Below are positions 26,489-35,948 of a DNA stretch of 64,000 bases, one piece after another (the first letter of the stretch is position 1; every line of letters starts with the position of its first letter). Made by a program: the position numbers and the translations under genes. The notes under the pieces are model-generated. The model made no database searches, was not told where the DNA came from, and worked only from the letters and a program-made list of their open reading frames with translations. Source of the DNA: JAILLW01 sp045640525 (lineage in GTDB: Bacteria > Bacillota > Clostridia > Lachnospirales > Lachnospiraceae); NCBI GenBank assembly GCA_045640525.1, contig JAZUFE010000028.1, positions 17,576 to 81,575 on the forward strand, written 5' to 3'.

Positions 26489-28261
26489 ATGGTTAAGCAA
26501 AAATGGATGGTTACTGCCAAAAGGGCAGATTTCAAGGCGATTGCCGAACAATTTGATATTGATCCTGTTCTTGCCCGCATTTTAAGGAATCGTGATCTTA
26601 TAAGCACAGATGATATTGATATGTTCCTAAACGGAAATCTTTCGAATCTGCATGATCCTTTACTTATGAAGGATATGGCTAAAGCGTGTGATATTCTTAA
26701 AACCAAGATTTCAAAAAGCGAGAAGATACGAATAATAGGCGACTATGATGTTGACGGAATTTGTTCAACTTACATTTTACTAAGAGGGTTGAGAATTCTC
26801 GGTGCTGATGTTGATACGGTGATACCCCACAGAATTAAAGATGGGTACGGTCTTAATGATAACCTTATTCAAAATGCGTCCGATGAGGGAATCAATACTA
26901 TTCTTACATGTGATAACGGGATTTCCGCATATAATCAGATTGAGTTGGCCCAATCTTTGGGGATGGATGTTGTTATAACAGATCATCATGAAGTGCCCTA
27001 CGAAATCGAGAATGATGTGAAAAGATATATTGTACCGAAAGCACTGGCGGTTATCGATCCTAAACAGGAGGATTGCGAATATCCTTTTAAATCCATTTGC
27101 GGTGCAATGGTAGCATTTAAAATGATTCAGGTGTTACTTGAGGGTAAGCATGATGATGTTATTAATGAACTGATACCTTTTGCTGCGATGGCTACGGTAT
27201 GCGATGTGATGGAATTACTTGATGAAAACAGGGTGATAGTAAAGGCAGGACTAAGTCTTATGAAAAATCCTTCCAATGTGGGATTGAAAGCTCTGTGTTT
27301 GGTGACCGGGGTGGGAGAGAAGCCCATATCGGCATATCATTTTGGATTCGTGCTCGGACCTACCATAAATGCTACGGGAAGACTGGATACAGCCAAGAGG
27401 GCACTCGAACTTTTCGCTACGGAATCATTTAATGAGGCATGTATTATTGCTACCGGCCTTAAAGAACTGAACGATTCACGAAAGAAGATTACCGAAGACG
27501 GAACTTTAAAGGCATGCGAATTGATAGATAATTCATCACTGGCAACAGATAACGTATTGGTTGTCTATTTGCCGGATTGCCACGAATCGATTGCGGGAAT
27601 TATTGCGGGAAGAATTAAGGAAAGATATTATAAGCCGACCATAGTATTAACCGATGCCGAAGACGGTATTAAGGGCTCGGGGCGTTCGATAGACGAATAT
27701 GACATGTATGGTGAGCTGACCAAAGTAAAGGATTTGTTCATCAAATATGGCGGACATAAAATGGCTGCCGGAGTATCATTGGAGAATGTTGCGAAGGTTG
27801 ATGAACTAAGAAATCGACTGAATCGAAATTGCACATTAAATGAGGAGAATCTTACGAGGAAATTGGTTATAGACGTGCCAATGCCGCTTTCGTATATCAA
27901 TATGCCGCTTGTTAAGTCTTTTGATATGCTTGAGCCGTGCGGTGTTAAAAACCCAAAACCTTTATTTGCAACTTCGGGCATATCCTTGATTTCATATGAT
28001 AAAAAGGGTAAAAATAGAGTTATAGGTAAACTGGGAATTAAAGACGAAACCGGTCGGACTTATGATATGGTTTATTTCGACGATTTGGAAGAGTTTGACA
28101 GATTTATAATAGATAATTTCGGTAAAGATAAATTTGACAGGCTTACGTGCGGAGCATGCGGACTAAATGATATAGTTATTAAGATAGCATACTGTCCGGA
28201 TATTAATGAATACAATAACAGCAGAAGTCTTCAAATTATTATGAAGTATTACGATGTTTAA
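26489..28261 (+). CDS. recJ: Single-stranded-DNA exonuclease RecJ
   Basis: 5'-3' single-strand DNA exonuclease of recombination and mismatch repair, DHH phosphoesterase family. 590 residues. The Mn-binding motifs are intact: IIGDYDVDGICS (motif I), CDNGIS, and ITDHHEVP (DHH motif). DHHA1 comes after (YGGHKMAAG), followed by an OB-fold C-terminal part. The start ATG has only a weak ribosome site. The gene lies directly after secDF, as in many Clostridia, but the apt and rel genes that often follow are elsewhere. Confidence 0.93.
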   Translation: MVKQKWMVTAKRADFKAIAEQFDIDPVLARILRNRDLISTDDIDMFLNGNLSNLHDPLLMKDMAKACDILKTKISKSEKIRIIGDYDVDGICSTYILLRGLRILGADVDTVIPHRIKDGYGLNDNLIQNASDEGINTILTCDNGISAYNQIELAQSLGMDVVITDHHEVPYEIENDVKRYIVPKALAVIDPKQEDCEYPFKSICGAMVAFKMIQVLLEGKHDDVINELIPFAAMATVCDVMELLDENRVIVKAGLSLMKNPSNVGLKALCLVTGVGEKPISAYHFGFVLGPTINATGRLDTAKRALELFATESFNEACIIATGLKELNDSRKKITEDGTLKACELIDNSSLATDNVLVVYLPDCHESIAGIIAGRIKERYYKPTIVLTDAEDGIKGSGRSIDEYDMYGELTKVKDLFIKYGGHKMAAGVSLENVAKVDELRNRLNRNCTLNEENLTRKLVIDVPMPLSYINMPLVKSFDMLEPCGVKNPKPLFATSGISLISYDKKGKNRVIGKLGIKDETGRTYDMVYFDDLEEFDRFIIDNFGKDKFDRLTCGACGLNDIVIKIAYCPDINEYNNSRSLQIIMKYYDV

Positions 28262-28274
28262 TTATGGGGGGAAT

Positions 28275-29219
28275 ATGATAGCTACAGTTACACTCAATCC
28301 TGCAGTTGATAAGACAATTCACACATCAAGAGTAGTCCTTGGGGCTGTTAACAGAACGGAAGATGTCGTTAATATTGCGGGAGGAAAGGGCATCAATGTT
28401 GCCAAGGTATTAAGACAATACGGTGTTGATGTGAAGTGCCTTGGATTCCTGGGAGGATATTGCGGTGAATTGATTAAGGAATCGGTTGAAAAAATGGGGG
28501 CGGTGAACGCTTTTACTTCAATCGAAGGTGAAACAAGAACATCAATAAACATAATTTCGGAAGATGGTTATATTACGGAATTTCTTGAACCGGGCCCATC
28601 AATCAGTAACGAAGAAATTCAGTCCTTTGTTTCCAACTATGAACGCTCAATAGAAGATTGTGAAATTGTGGTTATTTCGGGATCGGCTCCGATAGGAGTG
28701 GAATCTTCGATTTATGCAGACTTGATAACAATAGCAAATGATAAAGGGAAAAAGGTTCTTTTGGATGCTTCCGGGGATAATCTGAAAAAGGGTATGTATG
28801 CAAGACCGTATATGATTAAACCTAATCTCAAAGAACTCGAAGGACTTATCGGAAGAAGAATACAGGGAATGCAGGAAGTCGGAGTCGCTGCTTCTCAACT
28901 TGTTGAATGGGGAATTCCCAATGTTGTGGTTTCAATGGGAAGCAAGGGGATTCTGTATGCCAAAGATACCGGAGAAGATTGCACATTGTATTATGTTCAG
29001 GCACCTTCAATCAGAGTGGTTAATTCGGTGGGCTCGGGTGACAGTGCCGTTGCCGCGTTTGCTATGTCTGTTCTTGAGGGAATGACGCCGGAGGAAACTG
29101 TCAGAAAGTGTGTTGCGATATCAGCCGCCAATACAATGAGTATTGAGAACGGTCACATTGATGTGGAAGCTGCTCAAAAAATTGAAGAAGGTTTGACGGT
29201 GTGCAATCCGTCATGCTGA
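28275..29219 (+). CDS. fruK: 1-phosphofructokinase (PfkB family)
   Basis: PfkB-family kinase, most like 1-phosphofructokinase, which converts fructose 1-phosphate to fructose 1,6-bisphosphate. 314 residues from the ATG at 28275, preferred because GGGGGGA lies just before it; an upstream in-frame ATG at 28254 overlaps recJ and has no ribosome site. The family N-terminus (TVTLNPAVDKT) and signature 1 (GGKGINVAKVL) are clear. The C-terminal catalytic motif reads GSGDS, where GAGDS is usual. No fruR or fructose PTS gene is adjacent, so tagatose-6-phosphate kinase is a possible alternative. Confidence 0.82.
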   Translation: MIATVTLNPAVDKTIHTSRVVLGAVNRTEDVVNIAGGKGINVAKVLRQYGVDVKCLGFLGGYCGELIKESVEKMGAVNAFTSIEGETRTSINIISEDGYITEFLEPGPSISNEEIQSFVSNYERSIEDCEIVVISGSAPIGVESSIYADLITIANDKGKKVLLDASGDNLKKGMYARPYMIKPNLKELEGLIGRRIQGMQEVGVAASQLVEWGIPNVVVSMGSKGILYAKDTGEDCTLYYVQAPSIRVVNSVGSGDSAVAAFAMSVLEGMTPEETVRKCVAISAANTMSIENGHIDVEAAQKIEEGLTVCNPSC

Positions 29220-29277
29220 TGAAAGGAAGTTAATACATATTGACGAAAATGGATTTGCAATATATTTGCATAGAATA

Positions 29278-29307
29278 AGTCCCTAGGCATTGCCTAGGGA
29301 CTTTTTA
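29278..29307 (+). terminator. Rho-independent terminator after fruK
   Basis: A 12-base perfect inverted repeat (29278-29289 with 29291-29302) followed by a run of T. Confidence 0.93.
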
Positions 29308-29514
29308 TGAGGGGGGAGATAGTGAGTTTCAACTATCTATGGCTTTATAGTACAAGCAAAATGTGTCCAAATTGTGTCCAAAATGTAAAAAAATATTATT
29401 ATGAGCCGAAAATGCAATAATGAGCAATATAGTGTTATAAACCTCAAAATCATTAAACCGTTTAGTTGATATTTTCGATACTTTAGTACCGCAGTAATGA
29501 TATTGTGTTAAGAA
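29308..29514. other. AT-rich intergenic region with paired decamer repeat
   Basis: No gene is seen between the fruK terminator and the murE promoter. Visible structure: the direct decamer TGTGTCCAAA at 29362-29371 and 29373-29382, 11 bases apart (one helix turn), and a small palindrome TAAAC-C-GTTTA at 29454-29464. Both are possible protein-binding sites; neither matches a consensus known to me. Confidence 0.4.
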
Positions 29515-29543
29515 TTAGAAATATTTTTAAATCATGTTATAAT
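29515..29543 (+). promoter_or_regulatory. Sigma-A promoter of the murE-priA operon
   Basis: TTAGAA (29515-29520), a 17-base spacer and TATAAT (29538-29543), with an extended TGT before the -10. It is 36 bases from the murE start. Confidence 0.8.
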
Positions 29544-29578
29544 AGTATAGCTTATGTTTTGTGAATGAGGATTACGAT

Positions 29579-31057
29579 ATGCATAGTTTAAAAGATTTAT
29601 TATCAAAGATTAAATATGAGGTTGTGACGGGAAGTATCGAAAAAGAAGTGGATGCGGTTGTCATAGACTCAAGAAAGGCCGAAGAAAACTGTCTGTTCAT
29701 TTGTATTTTCGGATACAAAGTCGATGGACACTCGTTTGCAGAGGATGTTGTTTCCAAGGGGGCGAGTGTACTTGTTATCGAAAAGGATGTGGATGTGGCG
29801 AAACTGCTTTGCATTAATCCGCAGCTTACAATTGTTAAGGTTGAATCTTCAAGATATGCCATGGCATATATAAGTGCAGCATATTACGATCATCCTGCAG
29901 ATTCGCTAAGAGTAATCGGTATTACCGGAACCAAGGGCAAAACGACTACCACATACTTGATCAAATCTATTTTGGAAGCGGCCGGATATAAGGTAGGACT
30001 TGTTGGTACCATTGAAACCATTATAGGCGATGAACACATCCCGGCTAAAAACACGACGCCGGAATCGTTTGTACTCCAGGAATATTTCAGAAGAATGGCG
30101 GATGCCGGAATTCAGATTGTTGTTATGGAAGTTGCAAGCCAGGGACTTAAACTTTACCGAACGGAAGGCTTTACATTTGAAGTCGGAGTATTTACCAATT
30201 TGTCACCGGATCATATCGGTCCTAATGAGCACGAATCTTTTGAGGAGTATGCAGAATGTAAGAGCAGACTGTTCAAGCAGTGTAAATTGGGAATTGTTAA
30301 TGCGGATGATGATAATCTTTTGAAAATAATAAACGGACATACATGTACACTCAATACTTACGGTTTTAATGAAGATGCGGATGTTCATGCCAAGAATTTG
30401 GAATTGATAAATGAACCCGGTAAATTGGGAATAGCATTCGATGTTGCAGGAGACTGCGAACTTCATGCCGAAGTTCCGACTCCGGGTAAGTTTAGTGTGT
30501 ATAATGCACTTACGGCAATATCCGTATGCAACTATTTTGGTGTTCCCTGTGAAAAAATAGAAGAGGCTGTTAAAAATGTGAGTGTAAAGGGAAGAATAGA
30601 GATGGTGCCGACTCCTTATCCAATCACATTGCTGATTGATTATGCGCACAACGCACTGAGCCTTGAAAGCATACTTATGACATTGAAAGAGTATAATCCC
30701 AAAAGACTGGTGTGTCTTTTCGGATGCGGCGGAAACAGATCCAAGGACAGAAGATACCAGATGGGTGAAGTTGCAGGGCGCCTTGCCGATTTGACGATTA
30801 TAACTTCAGACAATCCGCGTGATGAAGAACCGCAGGCTATTATTGATGATATTAAAATCGGCATGGCCAAGACGAATGGCAAATATGTTGAAATTCTCGA
30901 CAGAAAGGATGCCATCAGATACGCTATTAACAATTCAAGACCGAATGATGTAATAGTTCTGGCAGGTAAAGGTCATGAGGATTATCAGGAAATAAAAGGC
31001 GTGAAGTATCCAATGGATGAAAGAGTACTTATTAGGGAAATTCTGAAGGAGAAATAG
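29579..31057 (+). CDS. murE: UDP-MurNAc-tripeptide synthetase MurE
   Basis: Cytoplasmic Mur ligase that adds the third amino acid to the peptidoglycan precursor UDP-MurNAc-L-Ala-D-Glu. 492 residues from ATG 29579, chosen because GAGG lies 8 bases upstream; a GTG at 29561 is also in frame. The ATP loop is GITGTKGKTTTTY. The substrate-selecting motif is DNPR at residues 411-414, the form associated with meso-diaminopimelate, so the wall is probably mDAP-type. It is 17 kb away from the rest of the division cluster and heads the priA operon, which it overlaps by one base. Confidence 0.93.
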   Translation: MHSLKDLLSKIKYEVVTGSIEKEVDAVVIDSRKAEENCLFICIFGYKVDGHSFAEDVVSKGASVLVIEKDVDVAKLLCINPQLTIVKVESSRYAMAYISAAYYDHPADSLRVIGITGTKGKTTTTYLIKSILEAAGYKVGLVGTIETIIGDEHIPAKNTTPESFVLQEYFRRMADAGIQIVVMEVASQGLKLYRTEGFTFEVGVFTNLSPDHIGPNEHESFEEYAECKSRLFKQCKLGIVNADDDNLLKIINGHTCTLNTYGFNEDADVHAKNLELINEPGKLGIAFDVAGDCELHAEVPTPGKFSVYNALTAISVCNYFGVPCEKIEEAVKNVSVKGRIEMVPTPYPITLLIDYAHNALSLESILMTLKEYNPKRLVCLFGCGGNRSKDRRYQMGEVAGRLADLTIITSDNPRDEEPQAIIDDIKIGMAKTNGKYVEILDRKDAIRYAINNSRPNDVIVLAGKGHEDYQEIKGVKYPMDERVLIREILKEK

Positions 31058-33279
31058 TGTCAGAAGATAGATTTGCCAACGTTGTAATAGATATTTCTCA
31101 CGAGAAGGTCGACCGATTATTCGGATACATCATCCCCGAAGAACTTCGGGATATTCTTCAAGTCGGAGATTGCGTGGAGGTTCCTTTCGGAAAAGGTGAT
31201 ATGCCCAAGAAGGCATATGTAATCGAAATAACGGATAGGACGGATTATCCTGTCGAAAAGCTTAAGAGAATTCTTAAAAAGGTTCCCGAATCGGTATCGG
31301 TAGAAAAAGATGCCATAAGGCTTGCGTACTGGATCAAAGATACATACGGTTCGACAATGATTCAGGCTCTTAAGACTGTCCTTCCGGCTAAAAAAATAGT
31401 TAAGCCTAAGGAAAACAAAAAGATAGTACGAAAAGCCGGAGCCGAAGAAATCAGATCAATATATGCCGAGTGTGTGCGAAAAAAGCAGGTGGCAAAAGCG
31501 CGTGTGTTGAAGGAACTTTTCGAAGAAGAGGTAATCCCTTATGACATAGTGATTTCGAAACTCAATGTCAGTTCTTCAACGTTGCAGGGACTCCAAAGAG
31601 ACGGAGCGATAGGAATTGAAATCGAAACGACTTACCGTAATCCTGTAAGCTCCGCTTACGGTAAAACAGCGACTGTATCTTTGTCGGATGAACAAAGATA
31701 TATTGTGGATGAAATCTCGCGTGATATTAAAGCAGAGCAATCCGATTCGAAACCGTGCGGCAAGTATTTAATACACGGAATAACCGGGTCCGGTAAGACG
31801 GAAGTTTATATAAGATTAATAGAAGAGACAATAGCCCAAGGGAAACAATGCATTATGCTGATTCCCGAAATTGCGTTAAGCTATCAAACGCTTATGCGGT
31901 TCTATAAAAGATTCGGGGACAGAGTTTCGGTAATTAATTCATCACTTTCACCGGGCGAAAAGTATGATCAGTGTATGCGTGCCGGAAACGGTGATATAGA
32001 TGTGATAATCGGACCAAGATCTGCGCTGTTTGTTCCTTTTAAGAATTTGGGATTGGTTATTATAGATGAGGAACATGAAAACAGTTATATAAGCGAATCA
32101 ACCCCAAAATACCATACTAAAGAAGTGGCTGAGGAGTTATGTAGAATCAAGAAAGCAATTTTGGTTTTAGGGTCGGCCACTCCGTCGGTAGATACGTATT
32201 ATGCGGCTCGAAACGGCGAATATAAACTGTTCAAAATGACCAAAAGAATGGCCGGGGGAATGCTTCCTGAGGTTACCGTAGTTGATTTAAAAGAAGAGCT
32301 TAGATCTGGCAACAAATCTATTTTCAGTCGCACATTGCAACAAAAAATGGCTGATAAATTGAAGAATGGCGAACAGATAATGCTGTTTTTGAACAGACGC
32401 GGTTATGCCGGCTTTATCAGTTGCAGAGCCTGCGGAGCGGTAATGAAATGCCCGCATTGTGATGTTTCTTTGTCAAGACATTACGGCGGCAAACTGGTCT
32501 GCCATTATTGCGGATATACAACTTGTGATGTTACAATTTGCCCGGAATGCGGTTCGAAATATATATCGGGATTCAAGGCCGGAACCCAACAGATAGAGGA
32601 AGCACTGATTAGGCTTTTTCCTGAGGTAAGAGTGCTTAGAATGGATTCCGATACCACCAAGACAAAGGGTAGTTACGAAAAGATACTGTGTGCATTTAAA
32701 AACCATGAAGCGGATGTTTTAATAGGTACACAGATGATAGTTAAAGGTCATGATTTCCCAAATGTTACATTGGTGGGCGTGATAGCAGCTGATTTGTCGC
32801 TTAATGAATCGGATTTCAGAACCGGTGAGAGAACCTTTCAATTGCTTACGCAGGCAGTGGGAAGAGCCGGAAGGGGCAGCCGTGGGGGCGAGGCCGTGAT
32901 TCAGACATACCGTCCCGATCATTACAGTATCGTGCATGCATCAGATCAAAACTATGAGGCCTTTTATGATGAAGAATTGGCTTTTCGAATGATTATGGAT
33001 TATCCCCCTTGCGGTAAACTGATGCAGGTACTGGTAGTTTCAAAAGAAGACAGGCGTGCGTTGGGGCTTGCTACGGCTTTGAAGAAGCGTGTGGAATCAA
33101 AAGTCCGGGTAATCGGACCGGCGCAGGATACAATATCGAAAATTAACGATTTCTACAGATATAATATATTGTTAAAAAGTGATTCTGCAGATGTTATTCG
33201 CGAATGTAGAGTGATAATGGAAGATTATCTTTCTACGGCTCCGCTTGTGAGCGAAGCGGTAACGTTTGATATTAAGTAA
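31057..33279 (+). CDS. priA: Primosomal protein N' / replication restart helicase PriA
   Basis: 3'-5' DNA helicase that reloads the replisome at stalled forks. 740 residues, full length. The N-terminal DNA-binding part is followed by the helicase core with Walker A HGITGSGKTEVY and Walker B DEEH. The zinc-binding region between helicase lobes has paired cysteines (CRACG, CPHCD, CHYCG, CPECG), then LLTQAVGRAGRG (motif VI). The start is GTG at 31057, one base overlapping the murE stop, with GAAGGAG upstream. The order priA-def-fmt-rsmB-rlmN-stp-prkC-rsgA is the conserved Firmicutes order. Confidence 0.95.
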   Translation: MSEDRFANVVIDISHEKVDRLFGYIIPEELRDILQVGDCVEVPFGKGDMPKKAYVIEITDRTDYPVEKLKRILKKVPESVSVEKDAIRLAYWIKDTYGSTMIQALKTVLPAKKIVKPKENKKIVRKAGAEEIRSIYAECVRKKQVAKARVLKELFEEEVIPYDIVISKLNVSSSTLQGLQRDGAIGIEIETTYRNPVSSAYGKTATVSLSDEQRYIVDEISRDIKAEQSDSKPCGKYLIHGITGSGKTEVYIRLIEETIAQGKQCIMLIPEIALSYQTLMRFYKRFGDRVSVINSSLSPGEKYDQCMRAGNGDIDVIIGPRSALFVPFKNLGLVIIDEEHENSYISESTPKYHTKEVAEELCRIKKAILVLGSATPSVDTYYAARNGEYKLFKMTKRMAGGMLPEVTVVDLKEELRSGNKSIFSRTLQQKMADKLKNGEQIMLFLNRRGYAGFISCRACGAVMKCPHCDVSLSRHYGGKLVCHYCGYTTCDVTICPECGSKYISGFKAGTQQIEEALIRLFPEVRVLRMDSDTTKTKGSYEKILCAFKNHEADVLIGTQMIVKGHDFPNVTLVGVIAADLSLNESDFRTGERTFQLLTQAVGRAGRGSRGGEAVIQTYRPDHYSIVHASDQNYEAFYDEELAFRMIMDYPPCGKLMQVLVVSKEDRRALGLATALKKRVESKVRVIGPAQDTISKINDFYRYNILLKSDSADVIRECRVIMEDYLSTAPLVSEAVTFDIK

Positions 33280-33301
33280 AGTATTAATTTAGGAGGACAA
33301 A

Positions 33302-33778
33302 ATGGCACTCAGAAATATTCGCGAGCAGGGGGACCCTGTGCTTGGCAAGGTATGTAAGGAAGTTAATTCCAGAACCAAGAATTTGATAGATGATATGTTT
33401 GAAACGATGTATGAGGCTGACGGTGTCGGTCTGGCAGCACCGCAGGTTGGAATTTTGAAAAGAATATTCGTCGTTGATGTGACCGGTGAAGCCCCGCTTG
33501 TTTTCATTAATCCTCAGATTATCGAAACTTCGGGCGAACAAACAGGGTATGAAGGATGCCTTTCGGTTCCCGGAAAGACGGGAACGGTTACACGTCCCAA
33601 CCATGTTAAAATAAGAGCTTATGATGAGAATATGGAAGAGTTCGAACTTGAGGGAGAAGAACTTCTTGCACGTGCAATTCTGCATGAAAACGATCACTTG
33701 GACGGACATTTGTATGTTGAAAAGGTAGAGGGTGAATTATTCAATACCGCAGATATTTCGGAGGAAGAGGATAACTGA
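33302..33778 (+). CDS. def: Peptide deformylase
   Basis: Metalloenzyme that removes the formyl group from nascent N-formyl-methionine. 158 residues with all three motifs: GVGLAAPQVG (41-50), EGCLSVP (metal ligand C86) and HENDHLDG (H128, E129, H132). AGGAGGA precedes the ATG. The stop overlaps the fmt start by one base (TGATG), so the enzymes that add and remove the formyl group are coupled. Confidence 0.96.
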   Translation: MALRNIREQGDPVLGKVCKEVNSRTKNLIDDMFETMYEADGVGLAAPQVGILKRIFVVDVTGEAPLVFINPQIIETSGEQTGYEGCLSVPGKTGTVTRPNHVKIRAYDENMEEFELEGEELLARAILHENDHLDGHLYVEKVEGELFNTADISEEEDN

Positions 33779-34713
33779 TGCGAGTAATATATATGGGAAC
33801 ACCGGATTTTTCGGTTCCGGCGCTTGAGAGTTTGATTAAGAACGGTCATGATGTGTGCCTTGTGGTTACTCAGCCGGACAAAGAGAAAGGACGCGGAAGA
33901 GAGCTTGCGATAAGCCCGGTTAAAGAATGCGCCCTAAAACACAATCTTCCGGTATTTCAACCGATTAAGATTAGAGAAGCTGAATCTGTCGAGTATTTGA
34001 AATCGTTCAATGCCGACATTTTCGTGGTGGCAGCATTCGGTCAGATATTGACGGAAGAGATACTTAATATGCCAAAATACGGATGTATCAATATCCATGC
34101 ATCGTTGCTTCCCAAATACAGAGGCGCGGCACCGATTCAGTGGGCAATATTGGACGGTGAGGAATATTCCGGAGTTACAATTATGCAGATGGCTAAAGGC
34201 GTGGATACGGGAGATATTCTTACGACAAGCCGGGTAAAGATAGAAGATGACGAAACCGGAGACAGCCTTTTTGAAAAGCTGATGTATGTCGGTGCGGATC
34301 TTTTGACCAAAACGTTACCCCAAATAGAAGCGGGAGCCATTTCGCCGATTAAGCAGGACGAGACATTGGCTACTCACACATCTAAAATTTCCAAGGATAT
34401 GGGATTGATTAACTGGAATGAGTCATCCGAATTGATTGAAAGATATGTACGCGGATTGAATTCGTGGCCTTCGGCATATACCAAATTGGATGGAAAAACT
34501 CTTAAAATATGGAAAGCAAAAGTGACACAAGCGTCAGAAAATGCCGCTGCACCGGGAACGGTTATATCTTTGTCAAAAGACGCATTTGAAGTCAAGACGA
34601 AGAACTCGGCATTGAGGATAGATGAAATACAACTCGAAGGCAAAAAGCGAATGACGACGCATGATTTCCTGCTTGGGTATAAGCTTGAAGTCGGAACTGT
34701 TTTGGGAGAATAG
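33778..34713 (+). CDS. fmt: Methionyl-tRNA formyltransferase
   Basis: Formylates initiator Met-tRNA using 10-formyl-tetrahydrofolate. 311 residues, usual length. The catalytic triad is visible as N105 and H107 (INIHASLLP) and D143 (GVDTGD), with the SLLPKYRGAAPIQWA signature. A C-terminal OB-like tRNA-binding domain occupies about residues 205-311. It overlaps def at the start and precedes rsmB by two bases. Confidence 0.96.
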   Translation: MRVIYMGTPDFSVPALESLIKNGHDVCLVVTQPDKEKGRGRELAISPVKECALKHNLPVFQPIKIREAESVEYLKSFNADIFVVAAFGQILTEEILNMPKYGCINIHASLLPKYRGAAPIQWAILDGEEYSGVTIMQMAKGVDTGDILTTSRVKIEDDETGDSLFEKLMYVGADLLTKTLPQIEAGAISPIKQDETLATHTSKISKDMGLINWNESSELIERYVRGLNSWPSAYTKLDGKTLKIWKAKVTQASENAAAPGTVISLSKDAFEVKTKNSALRIDEIQLEGKKRMTTHDFLLGYKLEVGTVLGE

Positions 34714-34715
34714 AT

Positions 34716-35948
34716 GTGGCTGTTTCGGAACGTGATTTGATATTGAACAGTTTAATACAGATAGTTGAAAACGGCGCGTTTTGCCATGAGATGGTCAGAG
34801 AAGTCCTTGATAAATACGATTATCTTGAAAATAATCAAAAAGCATTCATCAAAAGAGTGATAGAAGGTACTATTGAGAACCAGATGGCAATTGACGAGAT
34901 AATTGACAGATTCTCGAAATTGAAATGCTCGAAATTAAAGCCGATGATTCGAATGATTCTTCGAATGAGCATATATCAGATATTATGGATGGATAAAGTA
35001 CCGGATTCGGCAGCATGCAATGAGGCAGTGAAACTGGCCGGAAAGCATGGGTTCAGGACTCTTGGCGGATACGTCAACGGAGTATTGCGGAACGTGTCGC
35101 GAAATAAGGCGACCCTGAATACGGACGAGTGTGAAGTCTGTCCCGAGTGGCTGCGGACACATTTTGTTACCTGCTACGGAGAAGATACAGCCAACGCGAT
35201 AATGAATGATATGCAGGCGGAGCATCCTGTAACAATAAGAGTAAGGAATAAATCGTTTGATGCAGGATGCCTTGTTAAGGCAGAAGAAATACCGAATGCG
35301 TACTATGTTCCGAAGGGAATGTCTGTTTCGCAAATTCCGGGGTATGAAAACGGAGATTTTACGGTTCAGGATATTAATTCACAACGGGTGTGCCTTATGG
35401 CTGATATTAAGAGCGGCGATAAGGTTTTGGATGTGTGCGCATCCCCGGGCGGAAAGGCAATTCATGCTGCGGATTTGGGTGCGGATGTTACTGCAAGGGA
35501 TATTAGCGAAGAAAAGGTAAGGCGGATAGAAGAAAACATAGAACGTTGCCAAAATTCCGGTAACAATATACGCATCAGAGCCCAGGTGATGGATGCGACT
35601 AAGAAAGATGAGAATTCAATAGAAGCATTCGATGTAGTGTTGGCGGATGTGCCGTGTTCGGGATTGGGCGTTATCGGAAGAAAGAAGGATATCAGGTTTA
35701 AAACTGCCAAAGAAGATTTGGATGCATTATCATCGATTCAGAAAGAGATTTTAGGTACGATATACGATTATGTTAAACCGGGTGGCAAACTTGTCTACAG
35801 CACCTGTACGATTAATCCGACCGAAAATGAAGAGCAGGTTGAATGGATTCTTAATAATTACCCGTACGAACTTATCGAAATGAAGCAGTACTTTCCGGGT
35901 AAAGATATAGGTGATGGCTTTTTTATGGCCTTGTTGAAAAGAAAATGA
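34716..35948 (+). CDS. rsmB: 16S rRNA m5C967 methyltransferase RsmB (Sun)
   Basis: SAM-dependent methyltransferase that makes 5-methylcytosine in 16S rRNA. 410 residues. An NusB-like N-terminal domain (residues 1-140) is followed by the Rossmann methylase with SAM motif VLDVCASPGGKA. The two catalytic cysteines lie in DVPCSG and STCTINPTENE. The start is GTG at 34716 with GGGAG upstream; an overlapping ATG at 34714 is out of frame. It ends in ATGA shared with rlmN. Confidence 0.94.
   Translation: MAVSERDLILNSLIQIVENGAFCHEMVREVLDKYDYLENNQKAFIKRVIEGTIENQMAIDEIIDRFSKLKCSKLKPMIRMILRMSIYQILWMDKVPDSAACNEAVKLAGKHGFRTLGGYVNGVLRNVSRNKATLNTDECEVCPEWLRTHFVTCYGEDTANAIMNDMQAEHPVTIRVRNKSFDAGCLVKAEEIPNAYYVPKGMSVSQIPGYENGDFTVQDINSQRVCLMADIKSGDKVLDVCASPGGKAIHAADLGADVTARDISEEKVRRIEENIERCQNSGNNIRIRAQVMDATKKDENSIEAFDVVLADVPCSGLGVIGRKKDIRFKTAKEDLDALSSIQKEILGTIYDYVKPGGKLVYSTCTINPTENEEQVEWILNNYPYELIEMKQYFPGKDIGDGFFMALLKRK

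Noticed and set aside
28254..28274. Upstream ATG of the 1-phosphofructokinase gene
   Set aside because: It overlaps the recJ stop and lacks a ribosome site, while ATG 28275 follows GGGGGGA and begins with the family N-terminus.
29308..29514. Riboswitch or T-box leader before murE
   Set aside because: The predicted promoter lies only 36 bases from the start codon, and no conserved leader motif or antiterminator pair is visible.
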